64,000 nt of DNA. Source: Amphiura filiformis (Eukaryota > Echinodermata > Ophiuroidea > Amphilepidida > Amphiuridae). Each line of letters opens with the position of its first letter. Positions within the stretch are counted from its first letter, which is position 1. The notes under the pieces are model-generated. The model had not been told where the DNA came from. It searched no databases and saw nothing but the letters and a program-made list of their open reading frames with translations. A program made the translations under genes and the position numbers. Of this stretch, positions 45,905 through 57,652 are shown one piece after another. The stretch spans positions 35,179,548-35,243,547 of the forward strand of contig NC_092641.1 in the NCBI RefSeq assembly GCF_039555335.1, in the 5' to 3' direction.

Positions 45905-46363
45905 TACCGTATTGTTTGTAATAAACGGTCCCCCTCTAATATTTCTGTGAAAAAATTGACAAAAATGCAAACATTTCAATGTCATATCGTGTGAGTAAGC
46001 TTATGAGTCATGTCAGTCATGCAGTGACTATCGCTAAATTGCATGGACAAAACCTATGACTCAAACTTCCATCCATTTCATTGCCTAATTATGGTAGAAT
46101 TTTACCACTTTCTTGCTAGGTGATGCACTTACGGGTGTAATTTTGTTGTATTCACCACGTAATGTGTCATTTTCCACTTGATTTCCGTGGGCAGTGCCAT
46201 GGGAATAGCATTAATATAGTTGTAAATTCCTCCTTTCTACAGGAGTACCGCCGAGAAATTGAACCCGATTATTAAGTTTTATTTATTGGCAATTCACTTC
46301 AATAAACGCCCCATTTTGGAAAAATGCAACACCCCCGGGGTGTTTATTACAAACGATACGGTA
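45905..46363. mobile_element. TA-flanked element, CCGTATTGTTTGTAATAAACG ends
   Basis: TA at both limits and inverted ends CCGTATTGTTTGTAATAAAC / GTTTATTACAAACGATACGG with one mismatch. Adjacent to the right end is GCAACACCCCCGGGGTG. The design parallels the 56513-56873 element (CCGTATTTCGTCAAATAAAC), so both are members of one superfamily. No transposase frame. Confidence 0.75.
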
Positions 46364-46483
46364 ATAAGTGAATGGCCTTAGATTTGATATCCTCTCCTAG
46401 TCCAAATTTGTAAGATCATGGGAAGTTGGGAACAAGACCAAAATCCAAGAACATGAAGATGACTGCGGGTACCTGACACTCAC

Positions 46484-46580
46484 CTAATATGTTTCATGTG
46501 ACTTTTGTCCTTTGTATAGCTTAGATCCGGTTTCCTTCACCAGGACTGTTTCCATTTAGAAATTATGATTCCTTAATAGC
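46484..46580 (-). other. Candidate non-coding or 5' UTR exon
   Basis: The minus strand has an excellent acceptor, TCATTGTCTTTCTTTCCCCA followed by CAG, and 97 bases later the donor GTGAGTGT. All three frames contain stops, so an internal coding exon is excluded. A 23-codon frame (METVLVKETGSKLYKGQKSH onward) ends in TAG exactly at the donor. A 5' UTR exon with a short upstream ORF or a lncRNA exon are the options. Confidence 0.35.
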
Positions 46581-46589
46581 CTGTGGGGA

Positions 46590-47125
46590 AAGAAAGACAA
46601 TGAGAGAGACAATGAGAAACACATTAACACAACTGGCATGGTGTAAGTACAGCATAAGTTAACTCATTCAACTGTCAAATACATTGCGCTATTAAGTCAG
46701 TTTAAAATAATGTTTGAAATCTTGTGTCCAAGGAACTAGAGCATAAAGCACCCACTATTCCCCAAATTCTTCTGAAGTATTTTTGTTTCGGCAAATACTT
46801 AATTATCCATCTAAAAAAAATTGCAAGGGATATTTCTTGCCAATATAAGTGCAATTTAGTTCATCCAAGTGTGCTATCACAGAGCCTGTAGATCTCATGA
46901 CTGATATATTCACTGAGATGGAGAAGCTGATCCAGGTTACAGAGGTTCATTGACGGAAGAAACATTGATGGTTTTATACAGAGTGTGTTGTTGGGCATCA
47001 GCAACAAGTCTCTAGTGCACTGAGGCCCTCAGTCTGGCATTGTACAAATGATGTACTAAATCCACAATATCATCTTTTTTGTGCTTCTTCAAACAATATC
47101 ATGTTCACATTGAATAAATGTCTTT
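46590..47125. other. Non-coding stretch
   Basis: No feature supported between the exon-like segment and the Penelope tail. Confidence 0.3.
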
Positions 47126-47130
47126 GCACA

Positions 47131-47202
47131 AAACCAGAATTTTACTCACGATTGACAGTTTCGTCTATTATGGTCGATAGGCATCTTCGCCACTTCTGGT
47201 TT
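47131..47202 (-). ncRNA. Penelope-tail hammerhead-like motif
   Basis: On the minus strand AAACCAGAA (47202-47194) pairs with TTCTGGTTT (47139-47131), closing a helix I. Between them come GCGAAGA in place of CTGAAGA/CUGANGA, a short helix CTAT/ATAG, an intact GACGAAAC (GAAA core), then GTGAGTA, with GUA as a possible cleavage triplet. The layout equals a type I hammerhead, with a mutated 5' core. It directly follows the GIY-YIG remnant, as expected for a Penelope-like terminal repeat. Confidence 0.5.
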
Positions 47203-47500
47203 GCCGGGTCCCGACTGTAGATGGTGTATCAGTCAGGAGAGGATAGTATATATGTGAAAGTAGTGGGCCCCCTCGTCCCTATTCATGATGTTGGGTCCTC
47301 TTTTCCTGATCCAGATGGATTCTCTGTGTCTAGAGTTTGAATGGCACTCCTTACAAAGGATGTTCACATTGTCCCAGTTAATGATGTGATTTTGTTAAAC
47401 AGCAAGATCTGCTATGGTTGATTTTAAATGTTCACTTGACGTTGGTTTGCAAGTTTGACGAGTGCAGTTTTGCTTAGTCTTAGACACTCTTGCTGTTTCT
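47165..47500 (-). pseudogene. Second Penelope-like element, GIY-YIG C-terminal remnant
   Basis: The minus-strand frame reads CKPTSSEHLKSTIADLAV, a stop, then NHIINWDNVNILCKECHSNS, RHRESIWIRKRGPNIMNRDE and GAHYFHIYYPLL, stopping just before the tail. The order NH.I.WD, R...R...E.I.IRK and NRDEGA is the C-terminal part of the GIY-YIG endonuclease in Penelope-like elements. It belongs to a different lineage from the 23464-25314 copy (its tail and residues differ). One internal stop is visible and the RT domain is absent. Confidence 0.75.
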
Positions 47501-48424
47501 TTCTGGTGTTTAATTCTGTTTTTGTGCAAAGAAATATTATGCACCTGATGAATCTATTCAGTAATATTCTTTCACAATAGAACAATGAACACAGTGGCAA
47601 GATAGAATCTGACTGTATTTAGAGCAGCAGCAGCTTGAAGAAATAATTCTTAAACAACTTGCAGAAGCAACATTTGTCATAAAAGCTATATTAACCTGTA
47701 AGAATACATTTGCAGGCCTGTGTAATTCTCTTGTACTCTTGTATAGGGATACAATAACCATAGATACAACACATCAATCCACATTGCTGATATACACTAA
47801 GCAACTTTGTTTTTACCAGTGTTGGCTATGTCTCGATTCCAGTAATCGGAATGATAATTCATCCAACCTGAGTATGTAGGGCATCAGTCATCTTGAGGTC
47901 TTTGTCCTTGGATGCTTTCTGGAAGATGTGACAGTAGCAACCTTTCCGGTGTGTCAATGAAGTAATTATGTCCATGGCTTACCATGCATTCTCAAATATG
48001 TGTCAACTTTTCCGGTGTGAATGTTATCAGCGATGAGTGAGCTCTATATTATCTTTATATCGCCAGCACTCTTGGTAGAATAAGTATAGTAACGTTTCAT
48101 TGTTATGCTCTTGCATTCTTCAAAAGATGATACTTGATTGGCCAAATCAATGGGTGCTGGACATGTAGGGCAATGGAGCCTGAAGATCCCAGGAATATTT
48201 GGCGATTGGTATATGACAATTTAACATATTTATTAATTTACTAGAATACTGCTTTTAAATCAGCATTACACACCTAACGGGTGGTGCATTCATACACAGA
48301 ACAAACAAATTGACATGCAAATACATTACAAACTGAATTACAGAAGAATAATTATTTCCAGAAATTAAGCTTAACATCCCACAACTCATAATGCCTCTTA
48401 AATACAACACCAATCATACATTCT

Positions 48425-48697
48425 TAAGGTTGGTCTGAACCCTGGAATTAAGGAAACTTTCGGGTCTCATAACTGCCAATTTTTATCTAGTTTTTAAAAA
48501 TTAATTTAAAAAACGTTATTTTGGGGATTTTGGGCCAAAAATGGCATTTTGGCCCAAATTTGACCTCACAGATGAACTTATCAAGTCAGTCTTTGCCATT
48601 CTAAATATGTATACTTTTATATACAATTATTACACCAACAACTTAGCAGTTATGAGGCCCGAAAGTTTCCATAATTCCAGGGTTCAGACCAACCTTA
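48425..48697. mobile_element. 273-bp MITE, AGGTTGGTCTGAACCCTGG ends
   Basis: TA at 48425-48426 and 48696-48697 flank inverted repeats of about 52 bp (AGGTTGGTCTGAACCCTGGA at each end) with three visible mismatches. The interior contains AAAAATGGCATTTTGGCCCA. The 73-codon frame at 48541-48762 runs through it and is not a gene. Confidence 0.85.
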
Positions 48698-48769
48698 GAA
48701 AGTCAGCCCACACATGCCACCTTCATATGTGTCTTACAGTTGGCCAGAAAGTGAAAACCTAATTTTCAA

Positions 48770-49700
48770 AGTCCAATAATTGGTCTTCCTCTTCAGCAAA
48801 TACAAAGCAAAACAGAAATTATGAAGAAACACAAGAAAATATCCACATTAAATGCACTCTCTGCTATCAAATCCTGCCCGAATTATAAAGATGGGCATGT
48901 TTTAAATGACTTGCATCTTTGCATGCCTCAAATCATGCTAGCACAGTGTTATTTTTGTAGATGAAAATCATTCCCAAATCTCATCTCTCATCATGCACAT
49001 TCAATGTCTCATTCAGTCACATAATGTGTACATTGCTATAGATCGGGTCATGGGCTCACAATATTTTCTACAGTCCATGATTATAGATGCTCTTGTTTCC
49101 ATAGATTTGTCTAATTTCATGCATCAGTCTGAATTGTGAGTCATGCGGGAGCATTTCAGCAACTTGAACAAGAAATTCAATACACAATGACCCCAAATGA
49201 CCTGCAGATGACTTTTGACCCCATACATCAAAATTCATCAGATTCTGTGGGCATGCAAAGAAATATTTTCAACAACTTTGGAAAATGACATAAAATGACC
49301 TTCGACCTCTAACAGTTTTTTTAATACCTCTTTAGTCATGGACATGGGCCTTGTAACTGGGAGTAATACATACATACATTCTCACCCCTAAATTAATTTT
49401 ATTTTTTCGAAAAATTAAAATAATGAATTTCACACACAAACATCCACTAAACTGATAGCTTTAAAACTTTTAGCAGTTTCTATTCATCTTTGAACCTTAC
49501 TTTTGAGCTGAGTTAAAGATCAGAGATTATTTTGCTCCCAATCCACATGATATGTCACCTCATTTCATCAAATCACACTCCTATTTCTTATAAATGCAGG
49601 TTCCCATTGTTTTCATGATGAGAACAGACTGGCTAAAGATGGACTGAGAGTCATGAAATCTATAATAAATTACTGAGTTTTTCAAGTGGTAAGGCTAAAA
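48770..49700. other. Non-coding stretch with one TGACCT repeat fragment
   Basis: 49188-49325 holds AATGACCCCAAATGACCTGC and AATGACCTTCGACCTC, a decayed copy of the family at 5.2 and 15.6 kb. Nothing else is supported. Confidence 0.4.
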
Positions 49701-49714
49701 CTTCTATGTTTTAC

Positions 49715-49890
49715 ATTTTTTCGGAAAACAGTTTTTTGCGCTGCGTAGAGTAAAGTTGTCCGCACCCCAATAAAACGTCCAATTTTGTTTTTGTTTACGT
49801 TAAGGGTGTCAAATTATGTTAATTAGTTTAAAAGGCACTAGCAGTGCACCTGCATGCTAAAACTTTTCACGCCAACACAATACACTAATG
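49715..49890. repeat. Dispersed repeat, copy 2 (pair with 11290-11500)
   Basis: GTTGTCCGCACCCCAATAA, TTTTGTTTTTGTTTACGTTA, AGGGTGTCAAATTA and ACACAATACACTA match the copy at 11290-11500 in order and orientation. Confidence 0.6.
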
Positions 49891-50648
49891 TTGACATAGC
49901 CCGAAACAGCCTGAAATTAGCCTTCTGTCCTGGCATTTTTTGTGAAGATACTATGCCTGTAGTCTGAATGGTCATTGAATTACCTATTTACAATCACATA
50001 GTATAGTACCAGGGACTGTGTATGAACACCTAATTAGTCACACATCAATAAAGTCAACATTTACTCAAAAGGATGAAATGTCCTTTTTGGAAGATTGTCA
50101 ACATCTCATAATGTCCCAAAATGGGCTAAAAAGTACTGTAAATGCATAAATATCTTAAATATCAGGGCGGCCAGCATCAAACAGGGGCAAGACTTCTTAC
50201 GGTGGATATGCATGATATGATATGGTGGCAAGAAGATTTATTTCGATCACGATCTAATTGCAATTTCAAGCCATTGATTTATATGGAAAGGATACTACAT
50301 ATTATATTTCTAAATGATAATCTCCTCTCATACCATTAATCACATTAATTACAAAATATTTAAAACAAAATTTACAAACCGTGAAAGACTCTGACCGCGC
50401 AAGACGGGTAATCGCTAGTAAACATAATTTGCAAGATCTGGATGTGCCCTGTTCATTATGGTACCTTTAATCACTATCAGCCCAAGTTGCACTGGATAGC
50501 AAATCAGAACAAAAATTGAAATGGAAACAATACAATGTGTGAAGTGTAAGATACTCTCTCTGATTTGCTCACCAGTAAAAGATCATCAGTTAATCGAACT
50601 CTATAAACTAGGCACACTGACATCTTCAAACCATCATAGATCATATTT

Positions 50649-50767
50649 GAAAGGTTTTTAACACAAGTGACAGCCAGTGAAAAATTTCACTGACCATCCA
50701 TCCAAAGGTCCCAGGTTCAAATCGTGGATGGTCAGTGAAATGTGGAGACTTGAGTTAAAAACCTTTC
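50649..50767. mobile_element. Foldback element containing a tRNA-type B box
   Basis: GAAAGGTTTTTAACACAAGT pairs with the far end (one mismatch), and a second 15-bp pair TTTCACTGACCATCC / GGATGGTCAGTGAAA lies inside. The apex carries CCCAGGTTCAAATCGTGG, which matches a B box. The corresponding A box (TTAGCTCAATTGGTAGAGC) lies about 200 bp further right at 50930, so head parts of a tRNA SINE are present in permuted order. Confidence 0.6.
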
Positions 50768-50919
50768 TCATATTTAATTTCCCACATCGTTTAACTTTAT
50801 TTATACGTCTCGAATATGATTTCCAAACCTCTTTCTTAAAGCTTCTTGGATGAGAAGATGATAGAGGGCGGGTATTGAACTGAAGGCCTATAGATAATAA
50901 CATCACTGCTCTTCTCCAT

Positions 50920-50960
50920 CTGACTCATTAGCTCAATTGGTAGAGCATCGGTCCATCATA
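50920..50960 (+). other. tRNA-type A box segment without B box
   Basis: CATTAGCTCAATTGGTAGAG and CATCGGTCCATCATAG resemble the 5' half of a tRNA, but no B box follows at the correct distance. It is interpreted as a broken SINE head. Confidence 0.45.
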
Positions 50961-50964
50961 GATC

Positions 50965-53430
50965 ATTTACCTCATCACTATGTGACATCTATCAAAACAA
51001 AGACACACATCCGAAGTTACTTCCCTTAGATCAATGGCCTGTCTAAACAAAGTGTGATAATTTAATTTACTTCATCCATGTCAGCTTGCAAGCAGTTTAC
51101 CACAAGTTTACTCTAGCTGCTATATAGATCATCACTATTCTTTGGCTGACTGGTAACATCACTGAAGCTTGATGAATTGCACGCTTCTGATTTCTTCGTA
51201 TGGTCTAAACTCCAGTCATTAATCATGGGATGGATGTCCCATGAAACGTGTATGGTATGTTCCTCCTCCTGATTAAGGCCACAAACAGTAATAGTGTGTC
51301 TTGTCTATTAAGTTGAGTAAAGTTGAGTATTGGATTTCGCACTGGCAGTTTTGAATCATGTGTGCTACCTTATCCCGTGGGGCGTTATAATACACATGCG
51401 TAGCCATAGATGGTGGTTTCCCCATACCCTGTCGACACAACTACATAAAGGCACCGATTTGAATCTACCACTGCAAAATCCAACATGATGTTACTCTCAA
51501 GTTGAGATGAGACGCACTAATAGACATAAGGTGTGTTTCTAGGCGGTAGCTTACTTTCAAAAGTAACTTACGGTATGTAAAACTCAGCAGAAACAGTTAA
51601 AGATCATGTTTAATTGATAGTCTTGTTCACATGATCCTTAAACTTGCAATGGCTGGCCAAAAGTAACATGTTACATGTAAGATATCTTGTATGCAAAACT
51701 ATTGCAAATAAGCTAGCAAGTAACTACTGTCAAGTTTACTTTCATTACAAGTAGTTTGTGCTGTAGCAGTTTAGCTCACTTTCCCACTCACTATTCAAAA
51801 TGTGACATGTGTACACACCAAACACAGATCCCTAAATCAATGACAATGGTCCACACCACAAATACATCATACCCTACATTTACCATGTTAACTGGGAAAA
51901 TGCAGCCATTCAAATTCAATCTTCTCTGCTGTAAAGCGACTGGTTGCTTCAAATGCATATTTTCTTTCAAATAAAAGATCTAGGTAGTCATAAATGATGA
52001 AAGAAGTATTAGGCCAAAAATTTGAGATACAATACATGAAATGTGATCGATGTTTTGTAATTGCCCAGACCTGAATCAACATTACTATATTATTGAGGAA
52101 ATGTGTATCTCTAAAAACCCTCAAAATGTTCCTAAAAATTACATAAAGAAGATAATTTCAACTCAAATGGTCCTGAAATAAGTCCTTATTTATGATTTGA
52201 TAACAAATTTACACCAAAACAAGAAAAATTGCACATTAAAATTTAACATTTTTCATCAGACTGAACATTGAAATGAATATTACACAATTTAAACTAGCTT
52301 CTGTAGCTTGTGAAATACATTACATTACTTGCTATCTACTGAAGATAGCACAAGCTGTATAATCAATGATAGCTTATTTTGACTGGGAGCATAAAGCACA
52401 TCCCAACCCAGGCCTACACTAAATTTTTCGAACTATATTATGTAGGTTACAATGAAAGCTTATAAATGAGCTTATCATTTGAAGCAGAGCTGCATTTGAA
52501 GTAACAACTTATATTCACTCACTGATTAGCAAAATCATACATAATTTACCAAACAAAGATTAATGTCAGAGGGCTAAAATGTCTGATAGGAGGTAAGAAA
52601 TAATTACTTGTTTCTGATATTTAAAAGCCAGTCTGAGCAATTTGTTTGGATCAAGTGGGCATTAAATGTGGTTAATTGTCCTAGACCTTAAATTTGCTTG
52701 TTTTACTTATTTGCCAACATGTTATTTGTAATACAAAGCTTTGTCTATGCCGACTTGTTACCCAACAATGGATGGATCGGAAAAAAAGATACAAATATAA
52801 GAACAAGCAATAATATTCATTAACTATGCACTTACAAAACACACAACAATGACGGTTCCAATTGTCAACATTTCTCTGGTCTAATTAGATCAGTCTGACC
52901 CAATTGCACTCTTTCATCCACATGTAGCACTTACATTCTCTGCCACATGCTAACTATAAACTAAAAAGAAAATGATACACTTGATATAAATCCACCAAGA
53001 CAAATAGTGTTCAGCTAACAATATACTCCTGCTCAGATTGTAGATGTAATATTCATAACCAGTGACCTTCCCCTTCAGAATATCTATGACATAGAGCTTG
53101 ACTGACTTCAAGAAATGAGCAACACAAGTTGTAACAGAAAAACTCCAGTTATTCCAAACACTCAAATACAATCTAAACTAGAACACAGTTCAATTGCCTT
53201 TGAGATCTATTCAAAGTGCTAATCCTCACAATGTTTTCTTAGTCCACAAAACCATGACAATGACCACCACAACAAAACAAATTGTTGTCCAGTCCGCAAA
53301 TCACATGCTCCAATAAACTTGACCAGCAGCATGGCCTCTTTCCCACAGTGAACCTTGGCTTTGACATACAAGCCTGTACATTTCTATCTTTTCCTTGCAA
53401 ACGAAACAAGATTGTTTTCTTGTGTCATTT
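50965..53430. other. AT-rich non-coding stretch
   Basis: No exon, RNA or repeat boundary was supported. Frames at 51756-51974, 51888-52124 and 52950-53171 have no family resemblance. Confidence 0.35.
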
Positions 53431-53441
53431 TATAATAAAGT

Positions 53442-53468
53442 CTGAAGAAGGTACGCTCAGTACCGAAA
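53442..53468 (+). other. Hammerhead-like core motif, orphan
   Basis: CTGAAGA (53442-53448) fits CUGANGA; GGTAC (53450-53454) pairs with GTACC (53460-53464); GAAA follows at 53465-53468. Helix III and an NUH cleavage site could not be placed convincingly, and no Penelope coding sequence is adjacent. Confidence 0.35.
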
Positions 53469-54011
53469 ATTTGCTGCTAATGTACAACTGTTTTCCGTCT
53501 TCGTTCATTATCTTGCTTACGGCATATTATAACATTTCCCAAGGAACTTCTAATGTTGTGCTTTAGCAATTTACACCTCTGTGCTCTGTTGTATTCTGAC
53601 TAAGGCTGGCATTTTCGGGCAGGTTAGCGGATACCCCCCAAGATTACATTACCGGGCAGGAAATAATTTTTTTTTTTTTTTTTTTAGGGGACCCGGTTAC
53701 CCGCCTTTAAATTTCGTTGGGTGCCCGGGTACAAAATTACCCGAATATTATCATCGAACATTATAATTTCCAAATAACCAAATTTAGAAACAGATAAAAC
53801 AACCAAATAACAATTTTTTTTTAATATTAAAAAATTAAGACCAAATGGTTAGTGAGTAAGTAACATACACTTGTGTAGGGTATTCCTGCTATGCGGTTCA
53901 CCAAAAACATGTAACCACAAAACATTCACCAGCAGGCACCAGCCAAAGTCCCTCTATGCTCTGTCACGATGATGATTAAGTCACAGCAGCAGGAAGTTCT
54001 ATCCCATTAGG

Positions 54012-54376
54012 GCTATGCAATAATTATGAGCCTCCCCAGGTAACATTTTAGCAAAGTGCTTACCCTCCCCCTCTTGGCCTGCCAAAATTGCTTGCTCCCC
54101 CTTCCTCTGTGGCCTGCCAAAACACCTTTGCACATGCCAAATTTTTGGGTTCCCAAGTATGATGTGAGCATTGCGAGCAGGAAATTTTGCACATTTGATC
54201 ATTTCTGTTGTGTTGTCTTAGAGTGTGGTATTCAAAAGGCCCTGTAGGCCTAAATGTGTGCCAAAATGCTCCCCCCAAGCCTGTCAAAATTGCTTGCCCC
54301 TCTAGCCTGCCAAAAATCTTTCCCCTGCCCCCCCCCTCCCCCATTTAACCCTCCCCGTTCTCATAATTATCGCACA
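54012..54376. mobile_element. TE with ATGCAATAATTATGAGCC ends
   Basis: TGCAATAATTATGAGCCTCC at the left pairs imperfectly with GTTCTCATAATTATCGCA at the right. The subterminal parts are C-rich with repeated GCCTGCCAAAATTGCTTGC words in both arms. A second copy of the family spans 60798-61610. Confidence 0.65.
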
Positions 54377-54606
54377 CCATAATAGAACTGCACTTGGTAT
54401 AGAAAATTTTGCAAAAATTATCCCTCACTCCAACTTTCAATTACACGCTAAAATTAGGGGGGCTTAGACTATTGTTTGAAAAAATATGACCTGTGATTGT
54501 GGACCTATCAATAGCTCTCAATATCTAAGCAGCGCTTACTTATTTTTTTGTACACATTTGCTATAGAGCAAGCAGATACACTCCAACCTAGGCGAAATGT
54601 CAACCG

Positions 54607-55848
54607 TGCTAGCATGGTCAACCATGGTCAACCATGGTCAAAACATGGTTGACCATGGTTAACTATGGTCAGCGATGATCAGCCATGGTGGCTTGACCAT
54701 GGTCAACCATGGTTACCATGGTCACCATGGTATACCATGGTCGACCATGCTTTAGCATGGCCGAGCATGGTCAGCCATGGTCTTCACCTCACTTGACCAT
54801 GGTTGACCATGGTCACTTTTAAGTATACCATGGTCAACCATGCTTTATCATGGGTGAGCATGGTCAGCCATGTTCATCACCTCACTTGACCATGGTTGAC
54901 CATGGTCACTTCAAGTATACCATGGTCAATCATGCTTTAGCATGGGTGAGCATGGTCAGCCATGGTCATCACCTCACCTGACCATGGTCACTTCAAGTAT
55001 ACCATGGTCAACCATGCTTTAGCATGTGTGAGCATGGTCAGCCATGGTCATCACCTCACCTGACCATGGTTGACCATGGCTACTTCAAGTATACCATGGT
55101 CAACCATGCTTTAGCATGGCTGAGCATGGTCAGCCATGGTCATCACCTCACCTGACCATGGTTGACCATGGTCACTTTTAAGTATACCATGGTCGACCAT
55201 GCTTTAGCATGGCTGAGCATTGTCAGCCATGGTCATCACCTCACCTGACCATGGTTGACTCTGGGTAGTGAATGAGAAAAAGCGCCTCTGTTGTTATTAA
55301 TCGTATTTAATGCATATTTACAACATTGTGAATAAATATTTGACACCATAAAATATAAAAACTAGTAATTTGATAAGTTAAAATAAGATTTTTAACGGAA
55401 TAAATCTAAATAATATGATTATGCAGTTTATTCCGTTAAATATTTACCCCATAATTTTTTACCATGGTTGACCATGGTCACTTTAGATAGACCATGGTTG
55501 ACCATGGTCTCTGGCTGTGGTGCCATTTTTCAAAAACATGGTTGACCATGGTTGACCATGGTCAAAAACATGGTTGACCATGGTCAAAAACATGGTTGAC
55601 CATGGTCAAAAACATGGTTGACCATGGTCAAAAACATGGTTGACCATGGTCAAAACCCTGGTTGTTGAACTATGGTTGACAATGGTTCAACCATGGTCAA
55701 ACATGCTAAGTTTTAACCATGGTTGACCATGGTCTCTGGCCGTGGTGCCATTTTTCAAAGCATGGTTGACCATGGTTTGACCATGGTCAAAACCCATGGT
55801 TGAACCATGGTTGACCATGGTTAACCATAGTTCAACCATGCCTTTTTC
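54607..55848 (+). repeat. CCATGG palindromic satellite
   Basis: Nearly every unit contains TGACCATGGTCA or ACCATGGT, which are self-complementary. Between 54730 and 55255 a higher-order unit of 92-93 bp repeats (GAGCATGGTCAGCCATGG at 54763, 54856, 54948, 55030, 55122, 55215; one unit 82 bp). From about 55540 a 22-bp unit CATGGTTGACCATGGTCAAA repeats. An AT-rich insert without the motif lies at 55262-55455. Because the word is palindromic, both strands read almost the same and cruciforms are possible. Confidence 0.95.
55262..55455. other. AT-rich insert within the CCATGG satellite
   Basis: Contains TTAACGGAATAAA and its inverse TTTATTCCGTTAAA about 35 bp apart, forming a hairpin of about 12 pairs. 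It lacks any CCATGG. It could be a small foldback insertion, although target duplications were not found. Confidence 0.5.
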
Positions 55849-55859
55849 GCATAGGCATG

Positions 55860-56510
55860 CATGATGTTGTGGGTGTAAACTGTCATTACAGGCCTATTGA
55901 TTTCTAGAAAAAGTACTTTCTGCAAAACTTTCAATGGGATTTTGGTGGAATTAGAGAAACACAACACTGAATTAATGGCAATATGATACAGGTAAACATA
56001 TAATGTTCAAAAAGAACTTGATAATTATCCATTCTGGTAAATAATTACCTCATTTACATATCACTAACTTTTTGCAATCAAAAAAGAACAAACAAACATG
56101 AGATCGATTACAAATGAATGCATAGTACTGACCAAAATCAGACAATCCCAGCTCAATGTTTTGTATTGGTTTAATTGTCTATTTGTAAATTTAGATTATC
56201 TGCAATAAAGGTACATAAATTTGTTATTTGACACTATAACCCAAATGCTTAATCTTACAGAAGTCAAATGGAGGGGTCAGTGACACAAAGACGTAACTCC
56301 ATTTTTTGCGAAAATTAGATTTTGATATCAAAATGTTCAGAAACATGAACACTTTCCAATAAACACATAGAGGTAACTCCATTTAGCACCCCATTGAATG
56401 GCCAGTGAAACAGACTTACCTACATAAGTCAGTGTGGACAATTATCTTTAAAGTCATTTTTCTCAGAATGGCCAAACTGGAGTTACATCTTTGTGTCACT
56501 GACCCCTCGA
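55860..56510. other. Non-coding stretch with an inverted word pair
   Basis: GGGGTCAGTGACACAAAGA-type wording and GTAACTCCATTT at 56273-56301 reappear inverted (GGAGTTACATCTTTGTGTCA near 56479), so a foldback repeat of about 230 bp (56271-56508) is likely. Confidence 0.55.
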
Positions 56511-56512
56511 TA

Positions 56513-56873
56513 TACCGTATTTCGTCAAATAAACGCCCCCGGGGTGTTACATTTTCCCAAGGGGGAGCGTTTATTCAAGGTCAATTTTAGAACAATAATT
56601 TCCGTTAAAATCATTAGGTAAACTAAAAACACACGCTAAAATGACTAACTATGAACTAGAAACACTGACTTCTGGCTCACTTCCGGGTTTCTGAATCCAG
56701 ATTTTCGCCAATTATTGATGCTATTATCGACCATGTGCGCAACTTGGTAAGCTTACTACACAAGATAGCATGGAAATATCGGCATTTTTTAAACATCTTG
56801 GTTGAAAAAAGTGGTGGGGGGCGTTTATTTGGGGCGTTTATTTGAGGGGGCGACTATTTGACGAAATACGGTA
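56513..56873. mobile_element. TA-flanked element, CCGTATTTCGTCAAATA ends
   Basis: TA at both limits; inverted ends CCGTATTTCGTCAAATAAAC / TATTTGACGAAATACGG. The subterminal word GGGCGTTTATT is present inverted at the left (AATAAACGCCCCC) and as tandem copies at the right. Same superfamily as 45905-46363. Confidence 0.8.
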
Positions 56874-56879
56874 TGCACG

Positions 56880-57650
56880 CTTTTATTAGCCAAGCCAGCA
56901 AAACACCCATGGCTACTGGTTGCCAGGTAGCCATGGGTGAATTTAATCCACTCTGACACCCCATTAACCTATGCCTTAAAAATCCACACTGACCACCATT
57001 TAATCCCAAACCCTGTTATGTTCAGCCCTCTTGTAAAGTTCTCCTGGTCAGTCCCAAAGAACATGAAATGAAGGAGTAATCCATTAAGGAGCTCTTGAAA
57101 AGACTTTTATCATGGGGTCCATTTCACTAAACTTACTTGTAACGAACAGTAACCTTCATAAGTAATAGGGATTTTCTACAGGAACCCTTCGTAAAGTTAC
57201 GTCTTGTATTGGGTATTTGTAACTTTACAAATGGTTACTTATGTTATGAATGGTTAAAAATGTCTATTATAGCAGGGGTCCATTTCACTAAACTGTCTTA
57301 TTGCGCTACTTACTTACGAAACTACTAATACCTAGAAATTTTACTTCCTGGAACAATGGCTGCTGCAAATGATCAAATGGATGTTGTGGCTGTGCATGTC
57401 ACTGCCAAATTGCAGATTTATATGCATGCGGACATGAACATTTTATTTATTCTTTGCAAAAATGTATTCACAATTTACACACTTGAACATGTTGAAACTG
57501 AACATTTTGAAACTGAACACTGTCACTGTCAGTAAAATAATTCAATTAGTTCCATTTCATACCCAAATCATTTTTTATTTCAATTGTGATAATGGATTTC
57601 TCCATATTTTGCTGGTAAATAATTCCAATGCCAATGATAACATGCATACA
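56880..57650. other. Non-coding stretch
   Basis: GGGGTCCATTTCACTAAACT appears at 57115 and 57282, a diverged duplication of about 165 bp with alternating 'gtaacttt' words. No exon is supported. Confidence 0.4.
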
Positions 57651-57652
57651 AT

